Shown here: positions 15,893-23,449 of the stretch, piece after piece | Position numbering within the stretch: the stretch's first letter is position 1 | Layout: every line of letters starts with the position of its first letter | Assembly (NCBI GenBank): GCA_937968035.1 | Contig: CALBTS010000267.1 | Location: forward strand, 1 to 26,546 | DNA length: 26,546 nucleotides | Direction of reading: 5' to 3' | Source of the DNA: an uncultured Methanomethylovorans sp. | GTDB lineage: Archaea > Halobacteriota > Methanosarcinia > Methanosarcinales > Methanosarcinaceae | Made by a program: the position numbers and the translations under genes | The notes under the pieces: generated by a model | Seen by the model: the letters and a program-made list of their open reading frames with translations, nothing else | The model's database searches: none | Told to the model about the DNA's origin: nothing

Positions 15893-18575
15893 TAACTGAT
15901 AAACTCCATCCTAATATACGACAATCTTTCTCGGGCTGTGTCTCCATTCTAAAAGAGAAAGCTCTGCCACGCCCACGAATCTTATTTCTTGTAGTGATAA
16001 GTTCAAATCCTGTATCATACGGATCAGCTAAACCTTCTGGAATATATCCCCGTCTATACCTATAAGCTTGGAAAGAGGGGCTCCATTTGTTAGAATTAGA
16101 AGTATTAGACCAATCCCACATAGAACTTACTAAACAAGCCGATTGATTCTCTGGTGTAACCTCCCCATTAACAAGCTCAAAACCTGTCTCTGTACGTTCA
16201 AAATGCATAACAAGATAAGGCACTTGCTTGTGTATAGAAGAATCCCCACCAGTAGTAGCCCCTGTAACTATATAAGCGTATGCATCTTTACCTACCCCAT
16301 CAACTTTTTCCCAATCCTTGAAAGAAGTATTGGTATACAAGGAGAATGAATAATAAATATCCCCACTATCCAATCTTTTTAGGGTGATGTATTTTACAGA
16401 TTTTAGCTTATTATCACTTATAAGCTGGTTGATATAAACAGCATCCGACCCAACTAAAATAGGTTCAGAATCTGAATAGACAAATTCTTGAGTTGTGTTA
16501 GATGTGAATGCACCTGTTTTAACCAATCCCACAATAATGGGTGAATTAGTATCCAAAGGGAACACACGAATAGGATAAAAAGCCCCTAAACGTATATCAA
16601 AAACAAGCTCTCTTACATCAACAGGGTTGTCTATATCCGAAGTAAATTGGAATAGCCATGTAATCTTTCTCTCGAAAGGGTCATAAATACCTTTACAAGA
16701 AACCTTAGATTCAGGGGAGATATTATCGTAGAAAGATTTAATTGATTCGTCTGTTAAGCTCTTAACTACCCAATCCCCGTATTGATCTTTAGTAATTACA
16801 TATATACCGTCATCAGCCCAATAATACAGGCTTGACCCATCAATTACAACGCTATCCCCACTCGTTGCACCATATCTAGAAAGGCGCTTAGTTAAATAAT
16901 TTGTTGCTTTAAACCCGTCATCACTACCACCTTTAACCATCCACACGCCATTATCAGCAATAATAAACAGAGCATCATCTAAGGTTTCCATTGCCAATAC
17001 TTTCTTAATACCGGAAATACGAATAAACCCGCCATCAGTATCAATAATATCGCTAGACTCTCTTGAAGTGGGATCACCTTCTTGGAAACATTTAAAAATA
17101 TCTGAAGTGATTGTCACCAACTTAGAAAAAAGGATATAACTTGAAAGTGTTGGGCTTCTATTATCACCATCCAAAACTTCTTCCGAAAAACCTGAATAAA
17201 AAACTCTACCGGCGTACTCAGTGATAATAGAAGGGCCACCCGGTGTAATATCAGATGGTAGAGAGGTTACAGAAGAATTAATTTGTGGATAGTTATTCTT
17301 ATTTTCACCAAAGGCTGCTAACCTAGATTCCCCACGTCTAAGTGCGTCAATAATAAAGAACCCTTTTGCAGCGGCTGCGATACCATCACTACGTTCATCT
17401 ATTAATCGTGGAAAGAATGTTTCTTTAGGAGAGGTATTAATCGACGCAGCAGAGTTCCCTGCTTCATAGGAAAGCCCATTCCAAATCATATCAGTGTTAG
17501 ATGGGAACTTACTTTTTACAGTGTAGTAATCTGTAATAGGATCGGTTAAAGAGGATGTCTCTGTTCTTCTTGGAATCGCCCAAGACTGATTAGATAGGTT
17601 GTACGTATGTGTATTTGTAATACCTGCGGGACGATAATTTAGGTATTCATCGTCTAATAAATCTCTCGTTGTGTTAGATGATCCATAGATGCTTACAGAA
17701 ACTTTAGCAGCTTCATTATATGTTACATCACGGGTCCTAACTTCTTCTACTTGAGCATCATACTGATCTACATAAACGATATATTCTTCATTATAAACAC
17801 CCTGCTTATCTACTTCATCAATAACACCACTTTGTACATATAAAGTGTTAGAGCCACTGTCATAACTATTTACAAGGAAAGTCTTGTTATTAGACTTAGT
17901 TCCTTTGAAAATTACATAGTCACCAGCAGAAAGAACAGTGAAGGAATCAAAATCAGAATCTGCACAAGTAATGGATTGAGTGCTTCTATTAAAAACAATA
18001 GGTTGTTCAAGAGCCCCTGCAGGAATTGTAGCTACAAGGTCCGTAGTATAAACATCCTCAACCCCGAATAAATCTCTGATTAAAAGTCTTTCCGATGAAG
18101 AATAGAAACCCTCATCCCGGTATTCAATAATTGTAAGGTCTTCTTCAGAGGTAGCTACAACTAAGAAACCATTAACAGATGCGAAAGAGAATTTACTATC
18201 TGAGGGTGTGTCGATTAAAAATTCACCTTTATAACCATCGGAAGATAGTGAATCACTGTTCGCATCATAAAATAAAACTTTATTTCCAAATTGGATTACA
18301 ATAAATTCATTTTCAGAAACACCGCCAGCATTCTCCCAATTAAAAGAGTTAATACTGGATGAAGAAATATCAGCAGAAGCTATCCCAGACGGGCGCAGAA
18401 TATAATCATTTTCGAAATCCATCCCACGCCGACGTTCTCTTTTCCCATTACTGCTTAAAGTAAAGTTTTCTTCATCAATAGTGGCATTCTGTGGGAAATC
18501 TAAGGGAGAAGCTTCTGTAATCAAACCCTGAACAAAACGGTTTACTTCAATCCTTGCTGACTGCTTCGTCGACAT
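15873..18575 (-). CDS. Tail nozzle / tail tubular protein B-like
   Basis: 900 aa, with AAAGGTG before the ATG. The N-terminus reads RFVQGLITEASPLDFPQNATIDEENFTLSSNGKRERRRGMD (residues about 13-53), the signature start of podovirus tail tube nozzle proteins (T7 gp12 position). The rest is beta-rich with many Ser, Asp and Tyr residues, including VMKGGSDDGF-like propeller strands around 550-600 (NGVWMVKGG, LYYWADDGIYVITK). It would close the short tail and direct contact with the cell. The gene lies just downstream of the adaptor, separated only by a 70-aa ORF that overlaps its start by 29 nt. Confidence 0.8.
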   Translation of the reverse strand: MSTKQSARIEVNRFVQGLITEASPLDFPQNATIDEENFTLSSNGKRERRRGMDFENDYILRPSGIASADISSSSINSFNWENAGGVSENEFIVIQFGNKVLFYDANSDSLSSDGYKGEFLIDTPSDSKFSFASVNGFLVVATSEEDLTIIEYRDEGFYSSSERLLIRDLFGVEDVYTTDLVATIPAGALEQPIVFNRSTQSITCADSDFDSFTVLSAGDYVIFKGTKSNNKTFLVNSYDSGSNTLYVQSGVIDEVDKQGVYNEEYIVYVDQYDAQVEEVRTRDVTYNEAAKVSVSIYGSSNTTRDLLDDEYLNYRPAGITNTHTYNLSNQSWAIPRRTETSSLTDPITDYYTVKSKFPSNTDMIWNGLSYEAGNSAASINTSPKETFFPRLIDERSDGIAAAAKGFFIIDALRRGESRLAAFGENKNNYPQINSSVTSLPSDITPGGPSIITEYAGRVFYSGFSEEVLDGDNRSPTLSSYILFSKLVTITSDIFKCFQEGDPTSRESSDIIDTDGGFIRISGIKKVLAMETLDDALFIIADNGVWMVKGGSDDGFKATNYLTKRLSRYGATSGDSVVIDGSSLYYWADDGIYVITKDQYGDWVVKSLTDESIKSFYDNISPESKVSCKGIYDPFERKITWLFQFTSDIDNPVDVRELVFDIRLGAFYPIRVFPLDTNSPIIVGLVKTGAFTSNTTQEFVYSDSEPILVGSDAVYINQLISDNKLKSVKYITLKRLDSGDIYYSFSLYTNTSFKDWEKVDGVGKDAYAYIVTGATTGGDSSIHKQVPYLVMHFERTETGFELVNGEVTPENQSACLVSSMWDWSNTSNSNKWSPSFQAYRYRRGYIPEGLADPYDTGFELITTRNKIRGRGRAFSFRMETQPEKDCRILGWSLSVNGNRVT

Positions 18576-18759
18576 TATTTACACCTTTCCGTTCACTATT
18601 ATATCTATCAATAATTGTCTTAGCAATTTCAACAGAGGTAAACAATCCACTAAGAACAGATGGAATTTTCCCACCACGTCCAGAAGTTACAACTCGAACA
18701 AGCGTCGGAAGTTTTTCATCGGGTTTAATAATAAAAGTGCTATATCTATATTCCATCAT
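18547..18759 (-). CDS. Small hypothetical protein between tail adaptor and nozzle
   Basis: 70 aa, start ATGATG coupled to the stop of the adaptor gene (ATGA at 18756-18759); the upstream GGTAGAAA is a weak RBS, so it probably depends on coupling. It reads MMEYRYSTFIIKPDEKLPTL at the start and has IAKTIIDRYNSE later, a soluble mixed alpha/beta composition with no known motif. Its 3' end overlaps the nozzle gene by 29 nt. Its fixed place in the tail operon suggests a tail or assembly role, without direct support. Confidence 0.65.
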   Translation of the reverse strand: MMEYRYSTFIIKPDEKLPTLVRVVTSGRGGKIPSVLSGLFTSVEIAKTIIDRYNSERKGVNNVDEAVSKD

Positions 18760-19502
18760 TTTCTACCATAATTAGGTGTTTTTAATGAACCATCAACTCT
18801 CCACGATTTCAAAGCAAGCCATCTCCCCTGTCTAGCTGCTCTTTGCTCTGCTTTTTCATTTGCCATCTGTTTAAGAGTGAGGAATGCAGTGCTTTTCGCT
18901 TCTTCGATAAGTTTCGAAAAAGCATCAGGAGGGAGGTCAGGATATGCCCCATCTTCATGTGACCATTCAGGCTCTATATAAGCGAGCCCTTGTGTTTTTG
19001 ATTGCTGTAATGTTGATTCAATACTTGAATTAAAAGAATCAAAAACAAGATATTCATCATCAAAAGATGTATAATAACTAGGGGCTAAATCATTATAAAT
19101 TAAAAGTTGCACACCAGAGAAATCGTTTACAACCTGAACATCGCTTGCGAGACTATCCCTACTAGCAATATACGAAAGAAACTCTTGTGGTTCCATGTAA
19201 GAGATTGTTCGAAACTCTTTTTTACCAGAGGAAGCCTTACGGACATCGTATTTCACTTCAGAAAGCTCCCTTACGTTTGCTGGGAGCTTCATATGAGAAG
19301 GCTTTGAAACGGTTCCTGAAGCTTCAAATTGAATAAGATTCCTTAAATGAGGCCAATTTCTATTAGAAATCATTTCATTGTAACAACTTCTCACTATTTC
19401 AGCTACTTGTTGAGATTCAATGGTATCATCAATACTGTTAACATTATCTGCATCCATCTCATTCAAGATTTCTTGCGTGATCTCTAATAAAGTTCTTTTC
19501 AT
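18756..19502 (-). CDS. Tail adaptor / tail tubular protein A-like
   Basis: 248 aa. Helical N-terminus (TLLEITQEILNEMDADNVNS), then SQQVAEIVRSCYNEMISNRN and WPHLRNLIQFEA, a pattern typical of T7 gp11-like adaptors that sit between portal and nozzle. A Lys/Arg-rich C-terminus ends SWRVDGSLKTPNYGRK. AGGA lies 8 nt upstream of the ATG, which shares its A with the previous gene's TGA. Order (portal, capsid, adaptor, nozzle) supports the call. Confidence 0.8.
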   Translation of the reverse strand: MKRTLLEITQEILNEMDADNVNSIDDTIESQQVAEIVRSCYNEMISNRNWPHLRNLIQFEASGTVSKPSHMKLPANVRELSEVKYDVRKASSGKKEFRTISYMEPQEFLSYIASRDSLASDVQVVNDFSGVQLLIYNDLAPSYYTSFDDEYLVFDSFNSSIESTLQQSKTQGLAYIEPEWSHEDGAYPDLPPDAFSKLIEEAKSTAFLTLKQMANEKAEQRAARQGRWLALKSWRVDGSLKTPNYGRK

Positions 19503-20086
19503 CAGGAAGTCCTACGAACAAGTTTCAGAACTGTATTCATATCCCTAACCGTCACACTCCCCGTTGTATCTGAACAAAGGAACAATTGGAGATAATCATT
19601 GGCAGTAAGGGAGATCAAACCGCATCCAATAATCTGAGCTTCAGCAGAAGAAACTGCTGACTTAATAATTGGACTGCGGGTACTAAATGTAGTGTTATTG
19701 ATTTTATACTTAATCCCTACTTTAGCAGTAGATGAGGGGAAACCGCTAATATTAGCGTAAGTGATAATCTCATAAATACCAGTAAAAGGGACTGTAAGCC
19801 TATCAACAGAGAAAGTAATACTTTCTAAACTTTCACCGGCTAAAGGCGCACCTGTCCCAGTAAATAAAGAATAATCGTTATTATCAGCCAAGTCCCCTGC
19901 TGTAACAGCAAAAGCAGTTGTGTTGTTGGTAATAGTCATTGACCCATAAGCATAGTCATATGCAACTCGTTGCCAAGAGCCGCTACCCGCTCCATCACTC
20001 ACATATACTTTATTTGCTGTAGCAGTAGATACTCCTTTAGGTTCATGGACATTAGGGTCGGAAATATCAACATGGTTAATTGTCAT
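19502..20086 (-). CDS. Virion structural protein with C1q/TNF-like beta-sandwich
   Basis: 194 aa. The N-terminus DISDPNVHEPKGVSTATANK then VYVSDGAGSGSWQRV is a short leader that recurs in phage structural proteins. The body has beta-strands typical of a C1q/TNF jelly roll: SITFSVDRLTVPFTGIYEII, VGIKYKINN, ANDYLQLFLCSDTTGSVTV, LKLVRRT. Such trimeric domains serve as head fibres, decoration knobs or tail appendages. It is the first gene after the terminator behind the capsid genes, so it would be made at a lower level than capsid protein. The exact position in the virion is not determinable. Confidence 0.68.
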   Translation of the reverse strand: MTINHVDISDPNVHEPKGVSTATANKVYVSDGAGSGSWQRVAYDYAYGSMTITNNTTAFAVTAGDLADNNDYSLFTGTGAPLAGESLESITFSVDRLTVPFTGIYEIITYANISGFPSSTAKVGIKYKINNTTFSTRSPIIKSAVSSAEAQIIGCGLISLTANDYLQLFLCSDTTGSVTVRDMNTVLKLVRRTS

Positions 20087-20096
20087 TATAATACCT

Positions 20097-20124
20097 ATAA
20101 AAAGAAAGGGGCCGTAGCCCCCTT
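20097..20124 (-). terminator. Intrinsic terminator after the capsid gene cluster
   Basis: On the - strand AAGGGGGC and GCCCCTTT (20105-20112 with 20117-20124) pair around a TACG loop closed by C-G, which is the very stable UNCG tetraloop. CTTTTTATAGG follows as T-tract. It lies just past the stop of the 161-aa gene and before the C1q-like gene. Confidence 0.88.
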
Positions 20125-20130
20125 CTGAGT

Positions 20131-20616
20131 TTAACCCTTGGCTACATCGAAATATTCGAGAACCAAAGTTGCTTTACCACTCGTAGAAGCAACTGCCGGG
20201 GAAGTGCCACCAAGATCGAAATCAAGTTTCGCAGCTACCGTAGTACCAGTCGAACTAGAAAAACTCCAAGTACCTGCCCCCGAAGAAGCAATAGCTTTAG
20301 AGCCGACATTCTCAAGCTCAGCTTCAGTAATTACGACGCCGTTAGTAGCAATACTACCCTCTGCACCAACACGGAGCGTCGGTGAAGTACCTGTAACAAC
20401 AAAAGCCTCGTCTACACGAAGCAATGCTCGAACAAAGCGTGCACCCTTCGGGATGTACACCGGGGGCACAAATCCACTATTAAGGGACTCACCAGTAAAA
20501 CTGAAAGCTACAGAAGCAACAACTCCGTCATGATCCAGCTTACCTACAGTACCACCAGTTTCACGAACACCGTATTGATTATGGACATTCAGTCCATTAT
20601 TATTTTCATATCCCAT
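20131..20616 (-). CDS. Capsid-associated (decoration or minor head) protein
   Basis: 161 aa, with AAGGGA before the ATG. Starts MGYENNNGLNVHNQYGVRET; the YGVR[ED]T element at 15-20 is shared with the collagen-like fibre protein at the same position. The rest is beta-rich (FVPPVYIPKGARFVRALLRV, ATLVLEYFDVAKG). It follows the major capsid gene by 14 nt and ends at a strong terminator, so it should be expressed with capsid protein, as head decoration proteins are. No family name can be given from sequence alone. Confidence 0.68.
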   Translation of the reverse strand: MGYENNNGLNVHNQYGVRETGGTVGKLDHDGVVASVAFSFTGESLNSGFVPPVYIPKGARFVRALLRVDEAFVVTGTSPTLRVGAEGSIATNGVVITEAELENVGSKAIASSGAGTWSFSSSTGTTVAAKLDFDLGGTSPAVASTSGKATLVLEYFDVAKG

Positions 20617-20630
20617 TATTAAATCCCTTA

Positions 20631-21299
20631 TTAGTAGTTAGAGGCCGAAGTGATATAGACACCGAGGGTATCTACACGTTGGGCACCAAAACCATACCGG
20701 GTAGAGATAACAAATTCATCACGACGGAGGTCTTTATTACGTTCACCCTCAACCTTGGGCATACGCCTCCAAGCACTCATCACAGGCTTAGTCTGGTCAG
20801 AAGCAACACACATAGCGATGTTAGCAACACCACCAGTAACCGAAGTAGTACCATCCGAGAAAGTACCTTTCGGGAGACGGTTAGAAGTGATAATGGTGAA
20901 ACCGTACAGGTCCATAAGGAACTGATGGTCACGTGCCCAGCCTTGAGCAAGAATACGCTCAGCAAACGGGGTAACATCACGACCGATCGAAACAAGCCCG
21001 TCAAGAGTAGCACCAACCACCGGATCAACGATCAGAACACGGCCACCAGCAGGGACATTTGCTTTATCAAACGCAAGCTTCAGACTGATAATGTCGGAAA
21101 GCTGAGCCACATTACCAGAGGCGGTAGAACCAATACGGTGAGCAAAACCATTGATGTTATTAGGATCAGCATTGGTCTGTGCAGAGTTGCAAACAGACAG
21201 ATAACGAGATTCTCGAACCTCTTGAATAGCACGAAGTTCTTCAGCTGAATATTCAGCCATAAGAGCTTCAATGTTGTAACCATCTTCACGGAGTTCATC
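20631..21299 (-). CDS. Major capsid protein, exon 3 (residues 91-312)
   Basis: The full gene is complement(join(20631..21299, 22222..22383, 23339..23446)) and encodes 312 aa. Exon 3 begins DELREDGYNIEALMAEYSAE; an internal ATG at 21260 would give an apparent 209-aa ORF, but the coding frame clearly continues upstream to the splice point. Sequences such as VSIGRDVTPFAERILAQGWA and YGFTIITSNRLPKG fit the HK97-fold coat proteins of podoviruses (spine helix and P-domain region), and the place after scaffold and portal supports this. It forms the icosahedral shell. Correct removal of two introns is needed to make the protein. Confidence 0.85.
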   Translation of the reverse strand, partial: DELREDGYNIEALMAEYSAEELRAIQEVRESRYLSVCNSAQTNADPNNINGFAHRIGSTASGNVAQLSDIISLKLAFDKANVPAGGRVLIVDPVVGATLDGLVSIGRDVTPFAERILAQGWARDHQFLMDLYGFTIITSNRLPKGTFSDGTTSVTGGVANIAMCVASDQTKPVMSAWRRMPKVEGERNKDLRRDEFVISTRYGFGAQRVDTLGVYITSASNY

Positions 21300-21328
21300 C
21301 GTACATAAGATTATTTCAAATCTTCAGA

Positions 21329-22120
21329 CTATAGCATCCCTTTCGGACTTTCGGACTTAGTCGTTGCGAGTGTATCACAGAACTTTTTATTTTGTTCATC
21401 AGTAGCTCCATTTCTTTTGGAGTGCCTATTATTACCGATGTAATCACGAGCTAATATCATTTGGTCCTTCTTAATCCTAAGATGCTTACCAAAATAGTCG
21501 TAGAGTTCTCGTACCTTACTAGGTGTAAAAGATATTTGAAGCCTAGAAGCATTTCCATGATGGATAATACAACCACCAAAAGATTTTCTTATAAGCTCTA
21601 AACCTGCTTGCGCTTCATTCCAAGAAGTGATTGTCAAGTGTGACTTAACTGAACCAGTTCTGTAAATATAAGCTTGTATGCAACCGTCTCCATCAATATA
21701 ACCTGCCATCCATTTTCTAGATGGGAAATTCTTATTGGAGACGTTCTTCTTACGTAAGGTTTTAATAATTTGTCGAATTGTATCAACCTCTTCCTGCGTA
21801 TAAACTCTACGCTCAAGGTTGAGAATATATTCCGCTAGTTCATCTTTAATTACTAGATGCTTCTTGATCTGCTCTAGAAGTCTTCTTCCTTTATCCCCAG
21901 AAATCCTAACCTCAACCATTTCAGGATTACGAGATTCCTCGCAAACACTTAAATCATAGAAATCAGCAATTTCTTCGAGATTCTGTGCTCTAAACTTTCT
22001 CTGGCTCAAAGATACAACTGGGTGGACATAAAAACCATCCCCATTTTTTACTTTCTGAACATGAGCTTGAATAGAACCATCAGCATCAATAAAACCTGCA
22101 AAATACTTAAAATCAATCAT
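21329..22120 (-). CDS. LAGLIDADG homing endonuclease in capsid intron 2
   Basis: 263 aa with two LAGLIDADG motifs, FAGFIDADG at 7-15 and MAGYIDGDG at 138-146, so a single-chain nuclease with two active-site acids. AAGGAG lies 7 nt before the ATG, inside a hairpin. It shares the 17-residue block KNFPSRKWMAGYIDGDG, plus KKHLVIKDELAE-like and NGATDEQN-like segments, with the enzyme of intron 1, so the two are paralogues. The last codons (LATTKSESPKGML and the TAG) are also the P7, P3 and P8 core of the ribozyme. It should cut intronless capsid genes near the exon 2/3 junction and may aid splicing. Confidence 0.93.
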   Translation of the reverse strand: MIDFKYFAGFIDADGSIQAHVQKVKNGDGFYVHPVVSLSQRKFRAQNLEEIADFYDLSVCEESRNPEMVEVRISGDKGRRLLEQIKKHLVIKDELAEYILNLERRVYTQEEVDTIRQIIKTLRKKNVSNKNFPSRKWMAGYIDGDGCIQAYIYRTGSVKSHLTITSWNEAQAGLELIRKSFGGCIIHHGNASRLQISFTPSKVRELYDYFGKHLRIKKDQMILARDYIGNNRHSKRNGATDEQNKKFCDTLATTKSESPKGML

Positions 22121-22136
22121 AGCTAACTCCTTAGCT
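22121..22136 (-). promoter_or_regulatory. RBS hairpin before the intron 2 endonuclease
   Basis: AGCTAA and TTAGCT form a perfect 6-bp stem with GGAG as the loop, ending directly at the ATG. It probably doubles as P6 of the intron. Folding would limit access to the start codon, a plausible way to keep nuclease levels low, as known for some T4 intron ORFs. Intron 1 has a weaker counterpart, GCTC-AGAA-GAGC, just before its own ATG. Confidence 0.6.
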
Positions 22137-22221
22137 GCTTAGACAAATTAGATACTTCTCTCGGGTCAGTTACTATCACTTTCCCGTTATTCACCAAAAG
22201 TTTTAATTACACCACTTATTG

Positions 22222-22383
22222 AATGTAATGAGCGTTGCCTACATAGTTAGCGATGGTCATGGTGATCGTACCAGACTCAATCGGCTGGTACTCAAACGGA
22301 ACTTCTTCAGCACCATCCTGAATAGTCACAGTACCGATAGTCGGGATGTTAAGCGTAGTGCCCCGACCGAAATCTGTGACATC
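22222..22383 (-). CDS. Major capsid protein, exon 2 (residues 37-90)
   Basis: 162 nt, exactly 54 codons, lying between the two introns. It reads DVTDFGRGTTLNIPTIGTVT at the start, then EYQPIESGTITMTI and NYVGNAHYI, the beta-hairpin (E-loop) region expected between the N-arm and the first helix of HK97-fold coat proteins. It is too short and lacks a start, so it is easily missed. Both ends lie at codon boundaries, so it reads through in phase with exons 1 and 3. Confidence 0.88.
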
Positions 22384-23338
22384 CTAAAAGTATTACAACT
22401 TTTTAGACTATAGCTTCTGCCTCAGCAGGTTTATCACTTAGTCGTTGCGGCTTTTTTAACTCTTGAAGTTTCTTGTGTATAGCAAGATTGCTTTCATATG
22501 TGGCCCCTTTTCTAATCCTATGCTCTCCTTTTCTAAGGACTGATAGAACAAAATCGAATTGAGGTTTCTTCAAGATTAAATGTGAATTAAAATAAGTTAT
22601 GAATTCTTCAGCTTTAGTTATGTTTGTTAGAGGAACTATTAATCTTAACGTATTCTCAGACGTTACGATATATCCACCAAACACCCTATTAATAAGATAA
22701 ATACCTTGCGGATCATTTATATTAGAAGTGATGGTTATGGAAAAAGATAAATTACCATCTCTCTTTCTAAAACTGCTTCCGATATGCCCATCCCCATCAA
22801 TATAACCTGCCATCCACTTACGGGATGGGAAGTTTTTATCAGATAGGGTTTTACTATCCCGTAGTATTTTTATATTTGATCTGTATTCATTCAGTACCTC
22901 TTGAGAAACTTCCTCACCTGAGATACTGAGCAAGAATTCAGCCAAATCTTTCTTTATAACTAAATGCTGCTTAACTTCATTTAAAAAACTTCTGGCTTTA
23001 GTTCCTGTCAGTGAAACAGAACTGCTTTCATACGTTTTGCCAGTTCTCTTATCAAACCTAGACGTTTCACAAATTTCTACTGAGTAATAATCACAGAAAG
23101 ATTTAAATATAAAATTCCTATGAGTTATTTGTGAAAAAGTTATCTTGGGGTAACAGAAAAAAGTATTCCTAGAAGTTTTATGTACATGCAGTGTAATTGA
23201 CCCATCTGAGTCCAACAAACCCGCATAATATTTCACATTTTTAAACATAGCTCTTCTGAGCCTCCGTTAAAATTAAAAATTGCCTCTGGTTGGCTTTCGC
23301 GTTCCAGTTATTAAGATAAACTATCTCGCCATGTCTTA
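22384..23338 (-). mobile_element. Group I intron 1 of the capsid gene (955 nt)
   Basis: Removal joins MLPEMFTR to DVTDFGRG in frame. The exon ends in T (23339), the intron ends in G (22384). P1 pairs exon CTCGT with intron GCGAG, including the U·G splice pair. P4/P5 is CTGG with CCAG around an inner GC-GAAA-GC (GNRA loop). The P7 strands are GCAACGACTAAG (+ coordinates 22437-22448) and ATAGTC (22406-22411), P8 is CTGC-TGAG-GCAG, and P9 is AAAAGT with ACTTTT. The first intron codon is TAA. The R and S elements are nearly identical to those of intron 2, so the introns are related. Confidence 0.92.
22403..23248 (-). CDS. LAGLIDADG homing endonuclease in capsid intron 1
   Basis: 281 aa with motifs YAGLLDSDG at 8-16 and MAGYIDGDG at 146-154. 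The second motif sits in a 17-residue block identical to that of the intron 2 enzyme; HLVIKKDLAEFLL and RKGATYESN also align. The N-terminal halves differ more. GGAGG occurs 14 nt before the ATG and AGAAGAG 4 nt before it, within a small hairpin. The C-terminal codons run through the ribozyme core, and the stop TAA follows the S element. It would cleave capsid alleles lacking the intron at the exon 1/2 junction. Confidence 0.93.
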   Translation of the reverse strand: MFKNVKYYAGLLDSDGSITLHVHKTSRNTFFCYPKITFSQITHRNFIFKSFCDYYSVEICETSRFDKRTGKTYESSSVSLTGTKARSFLNEVKQHLVIKKDLAEFLLSISGEEVSQEVLNEYRSNIKILRDSKTLSDKNFPSRKWMAGYIDGDGHIGSSFRKRDGNLSFSITITSNINDPQGIYLINRVFGGYIVTSENTLRLIVPLTNITKAEEFITYFNSHLILKKPQFDFVLSVLRKGEHRIRKGATYESNLAIHKKLQELKKPQRLSDKPAEAEAIV

Positions 23339-23446
23339 ACGAGTAAACATCTCCGGGAGCATACCGTCGTGAAGGTTCTTCAGGATGAAGTTGCTATAAA
23401 TCTCAGCTTCAATAAAAGACTGAGTATTAGTGCGGTTATTAGCCAT
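23339..23446 (-). CDS. Major capsid protein, exon 1 (residues 1-36)
   Basis: ATG 23446 is preceded by AAGGA, 9 nt upstream and inside the last codons of the scaffold gene. The exon encodes MANNRTNTQSFIEAEIYSNF and then ILKNLHDGMLPEMFTR, 36 codons with no leftover base. This is the expected coat-protein N-arm. The following TAA is the first codon of the intron, so without splicing only a 36-residue peptide is made. It is too short to stand out alone, but the frame with exons 2 and 3 is unbroken once the introns are removed. Confidence 0.88.
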
Positions 23447-23449
23447 TAA

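Larger units (their letters stand above)
21300..22221 (-). mobile_element. Group I intron 2 of the capsid gene (922 nt)
   Basis: Removal joins NYVGNAHYI to DELREDGYN in frame. The upstream exon ends in T (22222) and the intron ends in G (21300). P1 is 8 bp: exon ATTACATT with intron GGTGTAAT, with U·G at the splice site. P4/P5: CGGG and CCCG with inner AGT and ACT. The P7 strands are GCAACGACTAAG (+ coordinates 21356-21367) and ATAGTC (21327-21332). P9 is AAGATT and AATCTT just before the 3' end. The intron's first full codons are CAA TAA, so unspliced translation stops at once. It carries the LAGLIDADG gene at 21329-22120. Confidence 0.92.

Noticed and set aside
20679..21248. 189-aa + strand ORF opposite capsid exon 3
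   Set aside because: Antisense to the capsid gene, low-complexity Thr/Ser/Asn composition, no domain and no place in a + strand operon.
20631..21260. Stand-alone 209-aa capsid protein starting at 21260
   Set aside because: The reading frame extends upstream to a splice site, the internal ATG has no convincing RBS, and exons 1 and 2 supply the missing N-arm and E-loop.
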